Of a stretch of DNA of 64,000 nucleotides, positions 50,813 to 60,222 are shown piece by piece. Numbering within the stretch: the stretch's first letter is position 1; each line of letters starts with the position of its first letter. The notes under the pieces were generated by a model that had not been told where the DNA came from, ran no database searches, and worked only from the letters and a program-made list of their open reading frames with translations. Source of the DNA: JAAYDI01 sp052034005 (GTDB taxonomy: Bacteria > Planctomycetota > Planctomycetia > Pirellulales > Pirellulaceae); NCBI GenBank assembly GCA_052034005.1, contig JBPOJB010000017.1:1-64000 (forward strand), written 5' to 3'. Both the position numbers and the translations under genes were made by a program.

Positions 50813-52624
50813 TCACGGCCGATCATGCCTCTCGTTCGGTACCAAGAACCAATCATCTTCCCACACGACGTACGGCGCGACGGCCGGGATCTCCTCGCCG
50901 GTCAGTTCCCGGATCGTCCAGGCGGCGGCGCAGCCGAGCGCCGACTGCATGCCGTTGCGATGATAGATGCTGCGCATCCCGTCCAGCGCCGTTGCGACCT
51001 TCATGCGGCCCAGCGAAATGGCGGCCATGCGCCGCACCTCCAGGTCTTCGGGTATCTGCACGTCATCATCCATGGCCCGTTCCAGCAGCTGCCGGCTCAC
51101 GGTCTCGTCCGGCTGATCGGCATGCAGGTAGCCAAGCGCCCAGAGGGCAGCGGCGCGCGTGTTCGGATGGAGCACGGACATCTTGCGGATGTACTCGCGC
51201 AGGGTCGGATCCGCCGGTTGGTGCCGAAGTCGCCCGAGCGCCTGCGCCAGGTGGCTCAGTTGCAGATAGGTGCCGGCCTTCGGCTGGCCGCCTGCCAGGC
51301 AGGCCGCCGTCTTCTGCTGGAACACCGCGCAGATCGGCTCGGCCGTGGCCGGTACTTCCAGGCGGGACAGGCCCCAGGCGGCTGTCGTGTGCACCTCCAC
51401 GCGATCGTCCTCCAGCAGACCCAGCAGTTGCTCCGCAATCGCCCGATCGTCCAGCAAGACCAGCAGGATAATCGCTTGCTCCTGGCCTCGCCAACCCGCG
51501 ACACTCAACGCCCGGCGACCCTCCGCGATGACCACGTCATGCAGCGCCGCCTCCCGAGCCAGTGACAGCAAGCAGTCACACACGTGCCGCCGCAGGTCGG
51601 GGTCAATGTCATCGAGCAGGGTCGCCAGGCGGACAGTTTTCTCGGGCGACGAACCGGCGGCCAGCGCGTCGGCCGCCCACCGCCGGACCTTCACGTCGGG
51701 AGAGACGATCGTCTGGTCCATCAACGGCATGATCAGCGCCGGGTCGATCTGATACAGGTGCTCCAACGCCACAGCCTGCACGGCAGGTTGCGGATCGCCG
51801 GCCAGCTCGGTCAACAGGGAGGCGGCTTCCTGGCTGCGGTGCGACTTGAGCAGCCTGGCGGCGACGAGCCGATCGACCATGGTCGATCCCGGCTTGTTGT
51901 CCGGAATCAACTGCCTGGCCGCCGCTTCCAGCCCGGTTGGCTGCATCATGCCCAGCGCGGCTGCGGCCTCCAGCCGCACGTCGGTCGGTACGGTGCGGTC
52001 TTGAGCCAGCTCGGCCAGTCGCGGCAGCGCACGGGGTTCGCCGAGGGCTGTCAATCCGCGGATGGCCAGCACGTGCATGCGCCGCAGCATCACCGGGCCC
52101 GCCAGGCGCTCCAGCCAGACCTCAGCCATTGGCCGGTCTTCCCAACGCGCCAGCGCCGGCTCGATCAGCTCGGCCAGATCCAGGTCGCCCGGTTCGAGCG
52201 CCTCGCGCAGCAACGACGCCGCCTGGTGCGCATCGATCGCCACGAGCGCCTGCACAACGGTCAGGCGGACGACGCGGTCGCCGCGGCGTTCCCGCAGCAT
52301 GCGCATCAACGGCTCGGCGGCGGCGTCCAGCCCGGGCAGCCCCTTCTGCTGGGCGCGGACCAACGCCGCGGCCGCCCGACGGCATAAGTCGCGCTCGGGC
52401 CGCTCCAACGCCTGGATCCAGAGCGGGACCAGCTGCGAAGAGAACCGCGTCTCCAACGCCGGCTTCGGCAGCTCCGGGTCCCGGTACATCACCCACTCGG
52501 CCTCCGCCGCGCCGGCATGCGGCGCGGAGAGCGACGCGGCCACAACGCACGTGGCGGCCACGACGGCCCACCCGCCGACCAGGGCCGCGTGCGAACAGCG
52601 GAAAGAACGTGTCAAGCAGTACAT
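50813..52624 (-). CDS. Secreted HEAT-repeat protein of the ABC operon
   Basis: A 603-residue exported protein with a signal sequence (about 12-40) and then HEAT-type helical repeats, for example VMLRRMHVLAIRGLTALGEPRALPRLAELA and DVRLEAAAALGMMQPTGLEAAA. No enzymatic motif. It follows the ABC-2 permease by 35 bp and is followed by an SDR after 29 bp. It may be a periplasmic scaffold for whatever the permease moves. It resembles the HEAT protein at 16849 only in architecture. Confidence 0.82.
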   Translation of the reverse strand: MYCLTRSFRCSHAALVGGWAVVAATCVVAASLSAPHAGAAEAEWVMYRDPELPKPALETRFSSQLVPLWIQALERPERDLCRRAAAALVRAQQKGLPGLDAAAEPLMRMLRERRGDRVVRLTVVQALVAIDAHQAASLLREALEPGDLDLAELIEPALARWEDRPMAEVWLERLAGPVMLRRMHVLAIRGLTALGEPRALPRLAELAQDRTVPTDVRLEAAAALGMMQPTGLEAAARQLIPDNKPGSTMVDRLVAARLLKSHRSQEAASLLTELAGDPQPAVQAVALEHLYQIDPALIMPLMDQTIVSPDVKVRRWAADALAAGSSPEKTVRLATLLDDIDPDLRRHVCDCLLSLAREAALHDVVIAEGRRALSVAGWRGQEQAIILLVLLDDRAIAEQLLGLLEDDRVEVHTTAAWGLSRLEVPATAEPICAVFQQKTAACLAGGQPKAGTYLQLSHLAQALGRLRHQPADPTLREYIRKMSVLHPNTRAAALWALGYLHADQPDETVSRQLLERAMDDDVQIPEDLEVRRMAAISLGRMKVATALDGMRSIYHRNGMQSALGCAAAWTIRELTGEEIPAVAPYVVWEDDWFLVPNERHDRP

Positions 52625-52659
52625 GGTCAGGCAGGTCGGGGCATGAGTTCAGGAATCTG

Positions 52660-54318
52660 TCATAAGGGACGCGTCAACCGCCATGTCCGCACCAGCAGGA
52701 CCACGGTGCACGCGATGCACAGCCCGCCCATCCACCACCAGTTGGCCGGGATGAGGCTGTACGTGGTGAATCCGGGAGTCCCGATGATGGTCAGAGCGGC
52801 CGCCATGGGATTGATCTTCAACGCGCGCTCGACCGTGGCATGCCCGAAGGTCGTGCCGCGGCCCAGCCAGAACAGCAGGGTGCCGAAACACACGGCGCCC
52901 AGCAGGGCGTACGCGATCGTCGTCGCCGTCGCGGCACGCCGACACAGGCTGCTGACGGCGGCCGACAACAGCGTGGCAAACAGGGCCATCCAGCCCAGAC
53001 AGATCAGGACCTGCGAGACCTGCCAGCGCATCGGCGGATAGATCACGATCATCACCAGGTACCCGGGCAACGTCGCGATCAGGACCAGCGCCAGCGTCAA
53101 GAGCACGCTGCCGAGCTTGCCGATCAGGATCGAGGCGGCCGACAACGGCGTCATCATCAGCAGGTTCCACCCGCCGCTTTCCCGTTCGGCGCTGATCAAG
53201 TTGGCCGCCAGGGCCGGTGTGATCACCGCGATGAGCACCACTTGGAGCACGACCATGAGGCCGCCAATCCGCTGCACGCCCAGGTCGATCGTGCCCGCGG
53301 TCGCCGCATAGGCCAGCAGGAGCGAGATCAACGCCGCCGCGGAGACCAGCCGCAACAACCAGTGTGTGCGGCCGAACCGACGCGTGCGGAACTCCTTCAC
53401 CATCACCGGATTCATGAAGAAACGGATGCCCATCTTGCGGCGGTGCGGATCGACCAGGAACACCATCCGGCGCAGCAGTCGCTGGGCAAACGACCGCTCG
53501 TCGGTGATGATCCCTTGGGGCCGCGGCCGGTCCAGCAGGAACGAGTTGAGCTGCCGGATGGTCAGGGCTGCGAAGACCAGGGCGGACCCGATGGCGAACG
53601 CGACGAACCGTCGGGCCGCGGGTGAGGCGGCCGTCCAGGAGAACGAACCGACATCCCCATGGCCTGCTAAATCCATCACCACGGGGATCGGCGAAATGCA
53701 CCGCAGCGTCTCCGCCGCTTGGGCAGAGAGCCCGGGCAGGTCGCGCAGGAAAGCATGGGGACCCAGAGTGCCCACCGCCAGGCACAACACAAGCGCATAG
53801 GTGATCCGCAGGGACGCTTCGGTCGAATGGGCCAGGCTGCTGATCAACAAGGCCAACGTCGTGTACTGCAGGAGCACCAGCAGCAGGACGGCGTACAGGG
53901 GCAGGAGCTGGGAGGTCACGGAGATCCCGCCCATCGCATACGCGGCCGCCGCGGCCGGGATGCTCATCGCCAGAACCAGCGATACGAAGGCGAGCATCCC
54001 CAGCGCCTTCCCGTAGTAAACCGACCAGGCGGACATGGGCGAGCAGAGCAACAAGGTCAACGTCCCTTGCCGCTTCTCACGCACGATCGAGGTGGCGGGA
54101 AATGCGGGCACCAGCAACAGCACGACCGTGACCAGGCCGTAGGCAAACAGCCGGAACACCTCCTGGGCCTGGACGCCCGAGAGTTCGACGGTCGCGTCGC
54201 CCGGCCACCGGCTGAGGACCAGCACCGCGAACGCCGCCGTCGCCGCCAGGAGCAGCGCCAGCGCGCGCCTGGTCCGCATGGTGCCGATGAGCTCGCGCTG
54301 GATGATCGGATGGGTCAT
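52660..54318 (-). CDS. ABC-2 type permease, duplicated (two six-span halves)
   Basis: A 552-residue integral membrane protein with about 12 spans. The N half starts IIQRELIGTMRTRRALALLLAAT and contains TSIVREKRQGTLTLLLCSPMSAWSVYYGK. The C half repeats that pattern (NPVMVKEFRTRRFGRTHWLLRLVS, then LISAERESGGWNLLMMTPLSAASILIGK). Each repeat is the ABC-2 signature facing the ATPase, so one chain can serve as the full permease. The ATPase gene is 12 bp upstream. Direction is export by family; the substrate is unknown. Confidence 0.9.
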   Translation of the reverse strand: MTHPIIQRELIGTMRTRRALALLLAATAAFAVLVLSRWPGDATVELSGVQAQEVFRLFAYGLVTVVLLLVPAFPATSIVREKRQGTLTLLLCSPMSAWSVYYGKALGMLAFVSLVLAMSIPAAAAAYAMGGISVTSQLLPLYAVLLLVLLQYTTLALLISSLAHSTEASLRITYALVLCLAVGTLGPHAFLRDLPGLSAQAAETLRCISPIPVVMDLAGHGDVGSFSWTAASPAARRFVAFAIGSALVFAALTIRQLNSFLLDRPRPQGIITDERSFAQRLLRRMVFLVDPHRRKMGIRFFMNPVMVKEFRTRRFGRTHWLLRLVSAAALISLLLAYAATAGTIDLGVQRIGGLMVVLQVVLIAVITPALAANLISAERESGGWNLLMMTPLSAASILIGKLGSVLLTLALVLIATLPGYLVMIVIYPPMRWQVSQVLICLGWMALFATLLSAAVSSLCRRAATATTIAYALLGAVCFGTLLFWLGRGTTFGHATVERALKINPMAAALTIIGTPGFTTYSLIPANWWWMGGLCIACTVVLLVRTWRLTRPL

Positions 54319-54330
54319 GCTGAGGATGCC

Positions 54331-55302
54331 TCACGGGGATTGGCGGTCGACGGGCTTCCGCGTGACGGACAGGAATGCGTCTTCCAGGTCTGATGGGATC
54401 TCGCGGAACTGGGTCACATCGATCTGGGCGGTGACCAGTCGGGCCAGGAGTTCGCCCAGCTCTTTCTCGGGCTTGGCGGTGCGGAATCGCACGGCTGCCT
54501 CGGAGGGCGACGGCGTGATCTCCGCGCCCGCTTCGATCGATTCGCGAATGATCTCCACCGCGCGGTCCAACCGCTCGCTCCCGGCCAACTGGACTTCAAC
54601 CGTGCGCCGTTCGCTCACGCTGCGCATGATCTCGGCAAGCGTGCCGTAGGCTTCCAACCGTCCGCGATTGAGGATTGCCACGCGGTCGCAGATCCGCGCC
54701 AGCTCCGGCAGAATGTGGCTGGTGACCAGCAGGGTCTTGCCCGCCTGGGCCAGCCGCAGCAGGATCTGCCGCATCTCGATCCGGGCCTCGGGGTCCAAGC
54801 CGTTGGCCGGTTCGTCCAGCACCAACACGCTCGGGTCGTGCAACAGCGTGCGGGCGATCCCAATCCGCTGCTTCATGCCATGGCTCAGGCTCTCGACATA
54901 CCGGTCCCGCATGTATGTCGAACCGGTCGTCTCCAGGACTTCCTCGATCCGCTTGGCGCGCTTCGCCCGGCCGATGCCGAACGCCGCCCCGAAGAAGTCC
55001 AGGTACTCCCAGACACGCATGTTGTCGTAGGACCCGAACAGGTCGGGCATGTAGCCCACCAGGCGTTTGATCACCTTCGGCTGGTGGACGCAATTGCAGC
55101 CGGCGATGCTGGCCGAACCGCTCGTCGGACGCGTCAGCCCGACCAGGATCTTGATGGCCGTCGTCTTGCCCGCGCCGTTGGGGCCGATCAGCCCGAGAAT
55201 ATGGCCCCGCTCGAGCGAGAGCGACAGGTGATCCAGCGCGGTCAGGTTCCCGTACCGCTTGGTCAGGTCTCGGACGACCAGGACGGCCGCGTCGCTCGAC
55301 AT
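54331..55302 (-). CDS. ABC-2 type exporter ATP-binding protein
   Basis: A 323-residue ATPase: Walker A GPNGAGKTT, signature SLSHGMKQRIGIAR, Walker B VLVLDEPANGLDP, H-loop TSHIL. A C-terminal extension of about 100 residues (TVEVQLAGSERLDRAVEIIRE) is typical of NatA/CcmA-like exporters. It sits between the membrane-anchored protein (4-bp gap) and the duplicated permease, forming one operon. Confidence 0.95.
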   Translation of the reverse strand: MSSDAAVLVVRDLTKRYGNLTALDHLSLSLERGHILGLIGPNGAGKTTAIKILVGLTRPTSGSASIAGCNCVHQPKVIKRLVGYMPDLFGSYDNMRVWEYLDFFGAAFGIGRAKRAKRIEEVLETTGSTYMRDRYVESLSHGMKQRIGIARTLLHDPSVLVLDEPANGLDPEARIEMRQILLRLAQAGKTLLVTSHILPELARICDRVAILNRGRLEAYGTLAEIMRSVSERRTVEVQLAGSERLDRAVEIIRESIEAGAEITPSPSEAAVRFRTAKPEKELGELLARLVTAQIDVTQFREIPSDLEDAFLSVTRKPVDRQSP

Positions 55303-55306
55303 GGCA

Positions 55307-57853
55307 TCAGTCTCCTTGCACCGTTCCGGTGGCGCTGAGCTGGAGTGCGATGATGGTCCAAGGCTCCCGGTTCACCTCGTCGCCGGGCGCCGCCGACTGG
55401 TCGTCGCCAACCCGGATCGCCAGGGGCAGGCGGCCGACGTCGTCCAGTTCCAGCAACTCCGGGCGATCCAGTACGCAGGAGTAGGTGCCGATCGGGTGAG
55501 ACAGGGACAGCACCACGACCGGTTCGGGACCCGGACCTGCCAGCACCTCCACCGAACGCGACGGCGCGCGCACATTCAAGGACAGCCGGGCGCGGCTGAG
55601 CTGGATCGGCAGCACTGCGGGGGGCAGTGAGAACTGCAGCCATTCGGTCAGCGCGAGCTTGCTGTCCACCCACTTGCGCGTCACGTTGGAGAAGGCGACC
55701 GCCGGCCGGCCGCTCGGGTCGGCGACCGCGCGGTAGGGGATGAACGGGGCGGCGATCGCCACCTGCGTTCCCGCGGGCGATCTGTCCAGCCGTAGGCCTA
55801 GCGACAACAGCGTGGAGCCCTTCTGCGTGGTCTGCGGGAATACGAACCCCAGGTCCGCGGCGCCGGCCCAGCCGTAGAGCACCGGGTCGGCCGCCGCGTC
55901 GATCTCCGGCTGAGTCGCGAAAAGCTGCTCGTACACTGCGATCCGCCGCCGCCGCTGGTCGTCCAGCAGCGATTCGGCCAGGAACTGGCCGGGCGCGAGC
56001 ACATCATCGACCCGCGAGGTGAACGTGCCGTCCGCGTGGAACGTGACGGCCATCGCGTTCTGGTGCGGCAGCATGATGATCGCATCGTCCAGGTGCGGGA
56101 ACGGCGGGAACGCGACCGCGCCGACCAACCCGTCGGGGCCGAACCGGGCGCGACAATCGACCGTGTGCTCCAGGGGCAACGGGCAGGAGAACGGGGCTGT
56201 GCGGACGCCGGATGGCAGCTCGAGTTCCTCCCAGTGCCAGGCCGTTTCGTCCGTCCAGACGAGGCGGCGGTGGCGGCCTGACAATGCCGTCATGTCGGGG
56301 AAGAAGATCCCGCCGCGCGTAGCGCCCAGCTCGCCCCGGCACGCGTCCTGGTTGTACATGGCCGTCAGGCCCGAGCAATGGCCCGCAGCGAGGCCCGGCT
56401 CCAGCACCACGTGGGCGATCGTCGCCACCGTGGGCGGGACCGCGCGCTTCGTCCGGATCGCCACGACGAGGAATACCAGGCCCGTCACGGCCGCCACCGT
56501 CGGGGCGAACCAGAGCAGATGTTCCAGGCGGCCCCGCCGCGCGAACCGGCATCCCGCCGCGAACAGCACCAGGCAGAACGCGCCGAGGATCGCCGCCACC
56601 GCCGATCGATTGAGGATCCGATAGCCAATCTGCTGCGTGAGGACCGGCTCGACCGCCGCCGCGCTCAGCGCCGGAGCAGGCTGCGGGGCGAGGCATTCCC
56701 CAGCCATGTCCGTCAAGGATTCACGCGGATAAAACGCCGTCTCCTCCTCCATCATCTCCGGCGCCGGATCCCATGGCGTGGTTGGCCGCATCCACGCCGA
56801 GCTGCTCAAGGTGGTGAAGAACACGCGGCCCGCGCCGAACGACTGCCAGAAAGCGGCCGGCCAGCCGTCGACCGTGGCCGTGACCGTGACGCCTTCCGGA
56901 ATCACTCGCACACACTCCACCGGCTCCTCCAGCTCGATATCCTCAAACGGCTGCTGCTCACCCGCGTCATAACGCGCGTTGACGATCCGCAAACGCATCA
57001 CACGCACACGATCCACCACCGTCACCGCACACGCGTCGCCCAGGATCGCGGCGACCGTGTCCGGCTGCACTTCATCGAGCATGATCCAGAGGTGGCCGCC
57101 TCCCAGCACCCAGTCGCGGACCAGCAGGATGCCGTTCGGGTCGGAGCTCAGGCGGTCGCTGCTCAATACCAAGACATCCACCGCCGCCAGGCCGGCCGGA
57201 TCGCCCGGCAGATCGTCCGCCTCAAACACGCTCAGCCGGCGAGTCAGATTCTGGGCCCGCTTGGCGGTAATGACCAGCTCGTAGACCGGATCGTCCGGCG
57301 CCGGCGGCGGTCCGAAGACCTGCGTGTGATACGGCAGGCCGTTGTCGTAGAGGGGCGCGGAATCCAGATCCCCGATCAAACCCACCGCGGGCAGCTCGCG
57401 ATCGATCACCAGCGGCTGCGAGGCCAGCATGGCGTCTTGCGGCGTCGGCTGCTTCGCCCCTGGAGCGCGCGGGGGCAGAACCTGGTCCACCAGGCAGTCG
57501 ACATGCCACACCTGGTGCGGGACCGACGCGGGAATCAGAACCGGGCATGTCGTGCGGAGCGTCGCGTTGGCGGGCACCACCACCCGACGCCCGTATTGAA
57601 GCGTCAAGTCATCCGTGAAACGCAACACGGCAGCGGCTTCGGCCGGCCGGTCCGTCCGATTGATCGCCGAGACTCCGACCAGCCCCCAGGTGCCGGGCCG
57701 GTATCGCCGAGCACCATCGGGCGACCCGATCCGGCACGACACGCCGTCGCCAGGCGTCGACTGCGCGGCGGCCGTCGCGACCCACAGCGCGAGCACCAGC
57801 ACCAGGAGGCGGGAGGCGGGAGGATCAGCCGGTTTTGCGACCATGAACGACAT
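55307..57853 (-). CDS. Large membrane-anchored protein of the ABC operon, family not recognised
   Basis: An 848-residue protein. It has an N-terminal signal or anchor (LLVLVLALWVATAAAQ), and an extracytoplasmic part containing a GATase-like stretch: ADDLPGDPAGLAAVDVLVLSSD, WVLGGGHLWIMLDE, SFGAGRVFFTTLSSSAWM. Two central membrane segments follow (AILGAFCLVLFAAGC; FAPTVAAVTGLVFLVVAI), then a large beta-rich exterior domain with tandem 'PHQNAMAVTFHADGTFTSR' strands. This layout resembles the large extracytoplasmic proteins that accompany ABC-2 exporters in gliding or envelope systems, but I do not recognise the family. It is first in the five-gene operon. The ATG at 57853 or 57844 could be the start. 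Confidence 0.75.
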   Translation of the reverse strand: MSFMVAKPADPPASRLLVLVLALWVATAAAQSTPGDGVSCRIGSPDGARRYRPGTWGLVGVSAINRTDRPAEAAAVLRFTDDLTLQYGRRVVVPANATLRTTCPVLIPASVPHQVWHVDCLVDQVLPPRAPGAKQPTPQDAMLASQPLVIDRELPAVGLIGDLDSAPLYDNGLPYHTQVFGPPPAPDDPVYELVITAKRAQNLTRRLSVFEADDLPGDPAGLAAVDVLVLSSDRLSSDPNGILLVRDWVLGGGHLWIMLDEVQPDTVAAILGDACAVTVVDRVRVMRLRIVNARYDAGEQQPFEDIELEEPVECVRVIPEGVTVTATVDGWPAAFWQSFGAGRVFFTTLSSSAWMRPTTPWDPAPEMMEEETAFYPRESLTDMAGECLAPQPAPALSAAAVEPVLTQQIGYRILNRSAVAAILGAFCLVLFAAGCRFARRGRLEHLLWFAPTVAAVTGLVFLVVAIRTKRAVPPTVATIAHVVLEPGLAAGHCSGLTAMYNQDACRGELGATRGGIFFPDMTALSGRHRRLVWTDETAWHWEELELPSGVRTAPFSCPLPLEHTVDCRARFGPDGLVGAVAFPPFPHLDDAIIMLPHQNAMAVTFHADGTFTSRVDDVLAPGQFLAESLLDDQRRRRIAVYEQLFATQPEIDAAADPVLYGWAGAADLGFVFPQTTQKGSTLLSLGLRLDRSPAGTQVAIAAPFIPYRAVADPSGRPAVAFSNVTRKWVDSKLALTEWLQFSLPPAVLPIQLSRARLSLNVRAPSRSVEVLAGPGPEPVVVLSLSHPIGTYSCVLDRPELLELDDVGRLPLAIRVGDDQSAAPGDEVNREPWTIIALQLSATGTVQGD

Positions 57854-57959
57854 GCTTCGGGTCTGGAATGTTCCCAGGGACGTGCGATTACGCCACTCCG
57901 CCACTTCGATCCTGCCAACATACCCGCTCGGCCACCCCACCTCAACCAGCCAGGGGCGC

Positions 57960-59213
57960 TCAAACGACTCGACATATCAGGCACTTGAGATAGGCGTTCT
58001 CGGGACACGCCAGACTCACCGGATGATCCTCCGCATGGCCGCGTTGTTCCAGGATCTGGATCGTCCGCCGCGACTTGGCCGCCACGCCGGTCAACATGTC
58101 CAGGAAGTCCTGGCGCGTCACGCTCCCGGAACAACTGCAGGTGACCAGGATCCCGTCGGGTTCCAACAGGTCGACGGCCAGCCGGTTGATGCGGTGATAG
58201 GCGCGCAACGCCTCGACCACATGGAACCGGTTCCTGGCGAACTTGGGCGGGTCGAGGATCACGGCGCCGAACCTCCTGCCAGCGGCGCGCAGTTCGTCGA
58301 GCAGCTCGAAGCACTCGCGCTGCTCGAACTGCACGTTCCGGGCGTCGTTGAGCTCGGCGTTGGCGCGCGCCCGGCCAATCGCGGGCTCACTCGAGTCGGC
58401 GCCGAGCACGCTTGCGGCGCCACCCAGCAGGGACGCGGCCAAGGCGAACCCGCCGCTGTAACAGAACAGGTCCAGCACTTCGCGATCCCGCATGTACCGG
58501 GCCGCGGCCCGCCGGTTCTCCCGCTGATCCAGATAGAACCCCGTCTTCTGGCCGGCCGCCAGGTCCACGCCGTAGCAGATGCCATGTTCCTTGATGAACA
58601 CCGGGCCGTGGGGCGATTGGCCCCAGGCGCAGCCGGCCGGCAGGTCGATGCCCTCCACTTTCGCCAACGCACTCTCGCTGCGCACCAGCACGCTCGCGGG
58701 AGCCGCCAGCCGGGCGATGAGCGGAACCAGCATCGGGAGCCGCACGGCGATCGCCAGCGCATTGACTTGCAGCACCAGATGCGTGCCGAAGCGGTCCAGG
58801 ATCATGCCGCTCAGAGCGTCCGCCTCGCTGAACACCAGCCGCGCGGCGCCATCCGGCGCGTGCAGGCCCAAGCGCTGCCGCCAGTCGAGGGCGCACTGGA
58901 GTCGGCGTTGCCAGAACGCCTCGTCCAGCAGTTCCTGCGGGTCCCACGAATACAACCGGACGCGCACACGGCTGCGGCGGTTGACAATCCCACGGGCGAC
59001 GAACGCCCCGTCCGCGGACACCAGGTCCACGACGTCACCGTCGGCCACCTCGGGCGCGATCGACGCGACGGCCGAATCGAGCACCCACGGGTGACGTGCC
59101 AGAAACGGACGCGTCTTGTTGCGCTTCAACACGACGGTCCCCAGCGCGCGGCCGGATCGCCATTGAGTGGATATCGGCCGTTGGTCGGCCGCGGACGATG
59201 AGGTCTCGGTCAT
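57960..59213 (-). CDS. Second RlmI-like class I SAM RNA methyltransferase
   Basis: A 417-residue relative of the gene at 44244 with the same plan: PUA domain (VVLKRNKTRPFLARHPWVLD, FVARGIVNRRSRVRVRLYSWDP), central domain, and SAM core (VLDLFCYSGGFALAASLLGG, AVILDPPKFARNRF, LVTCSCSG). The two differ along the length, suggesting different rRNA positions or old duplication. It ends 106 bp upstream of the ABC operon and begins 219 bp after the SDR gene stop. No strong ribosome site is visible at the chosen ATG; an upstream start at 59261 remains possible. Confidence 0.9.
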   Translation of the reverse strand: MTETSSSAADQRPISTQWRSGRALGTVVLKRNKTRPFLARHPWVLDSAVASIAPEVADGDVVDLVSADGAFVARGIVNRRSRVRVRLYSWDPQELLDEAFWQRRLQCALDWRQRLGLHAPDGAARLVFSEADALSGMILDRFGTHLVLQVNALAIAVRLPMLVPLIARLAAPASVLVRSESALAKVEGIDLPAGCAWGQSPHGPVFIKEHGICYGVDLAAGQKTGFYLDQRENRRAAARYMRDREVLDLFCYSGGFALAASLLGGAASVLGADSSEPAIGRARANAELNDARNVQFEQRECFELLDELRAAGRRFGAVILDPPKFARNRFHVVEALRAYHRINRLAVDLLEPDGILVTCSCSGSVTRQDFLDMLTGVAAKSRRTIQILEQRGHAEDHPVSLACPENAYLKCLICRVV

Positions 59214-59432
59214 GCGACGGGTCCAATCTGGGAAGCATGCGGCGAGCTGCGCGCCGATCACCCCTGCAGTGTCACCGCCGCCCGCCGCCTGTCAATCCCT
59301 GCCGGCGCCGGGGGCTGCACCCTGGGCCGTGTCACGGGACACTCGAAAAGCCTCACTGCCAAGGTACGAGGGGGCGTCATGAGGAATCCGCACGACTGGT
59401 CCGCCTCCTGCCGCGTATCGCACATCCAGCAC

Positions 59433-60215
59433 TCAGAACTCCCGTGCATATCCGGCGGTCCATCCGCCGTCGACGGTCAGCACGGCGCCGTTGACGTAAC
59501 TCGACTCCGGCGCGGCGAGGAACAACACGGCGTGGGCGATTTCCGTCACCGTCCCGGGGCGTCCGGACGGCACGTGGTCCAGCAGTTGCTGGACCGATTG
59601 CCGAAACATGCCGTTCTCGCCATAGAACAGTTGTCGCGTGCCGTCGGTGAGTATGGAACCGGGCGCCACGACGTTGACCGTGATCCCCTCGCCGCCCAAC
59701 TCGATCGCCATCGCCTTGCTCAGGTTGATGACGCCCGCCTTGGCGGCGACGAAGGCACATTGCAGCCGCAACGGGATGATGCCCGCCACCGAGGAGATGT
59801 TGACGATGCGGCCCCACTTCCGCTGCCGCATCACGCCGGCGACCGCCCGGCTCACCAGGTACAAACCGGTCAGGTCGATCCGCACGATGCGCTCCCACTC
59901 GTCGAGCGGGAACTGGTCGATCGTCACGCGGTGACGCATCGTATTGACGCCCGCGTTGTTGACCAGGATGTCCACGCGCCCGTGCCGACCGACGATCTGG
60001 TCCACCACGCCCTGTACCTGCCGCTCGTCGCTGACATCCATCTCGACCGGCACGCAACCCGGCGCGCGCGCGGCGGCTCGCTGTGCTTCCGCGACATCGA
60101 TGTCCGAGTAGTACACGAGCGCGCCGTTGCCCGCCAGCATGTCCGCGACGGCCTGCCCGATCCCGCGCGCCGCGCCGGTGACGAGGGCCACACGATTTGC
60201 CAAATCAATCTGCAT
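59433..60215 (-). CDS. Short-chain dehydrogenase/reductase with catalytic Tyr replaced by Phe
   Basis: A 260-residue classical SDR fold: TGAARGIG (13-20), NNAG (86-89), Ser141/Ser142. At the active site the usual Tyr-x-x-x-Lys reads Phe155-Val-Ala-Ala-Lys159 (codon TTC). The substitution removes the catalytic acid/base, so either the enzyme uses another group or it is a binding-only protein. Distance between Phe and Lys is normal, so this is not an alignment slip. It lies 7 bp after the mutarotase-like gene, in a three-gene cluster. Confidence 0.9.
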   Translation of the reverse strand: MQIDLANRVALVTGAARGIGQAVADMLAGNGALVYYSDIDVAEAQRAAARAPGCVPVEMDVSDERQVQGVVDQIVGRHGRVDILVNNAGVNTMRHRVTIDQFPLDEWERIVRIDLTGLYLVSRAVAGVMRQRKWGRIVNISSVAGIIPLRLQCAFVAAKAGVINLSKAMAIELGGEGITVNVVAPGSILTDGTRQLFYGENGMFRQSVQQLLDHVPSGRPGTVTEIAHAVLFLAAPESSYVNGAVLTVDGGWTAGYAREF

Positions 60216-60222
60216 GGAACCG

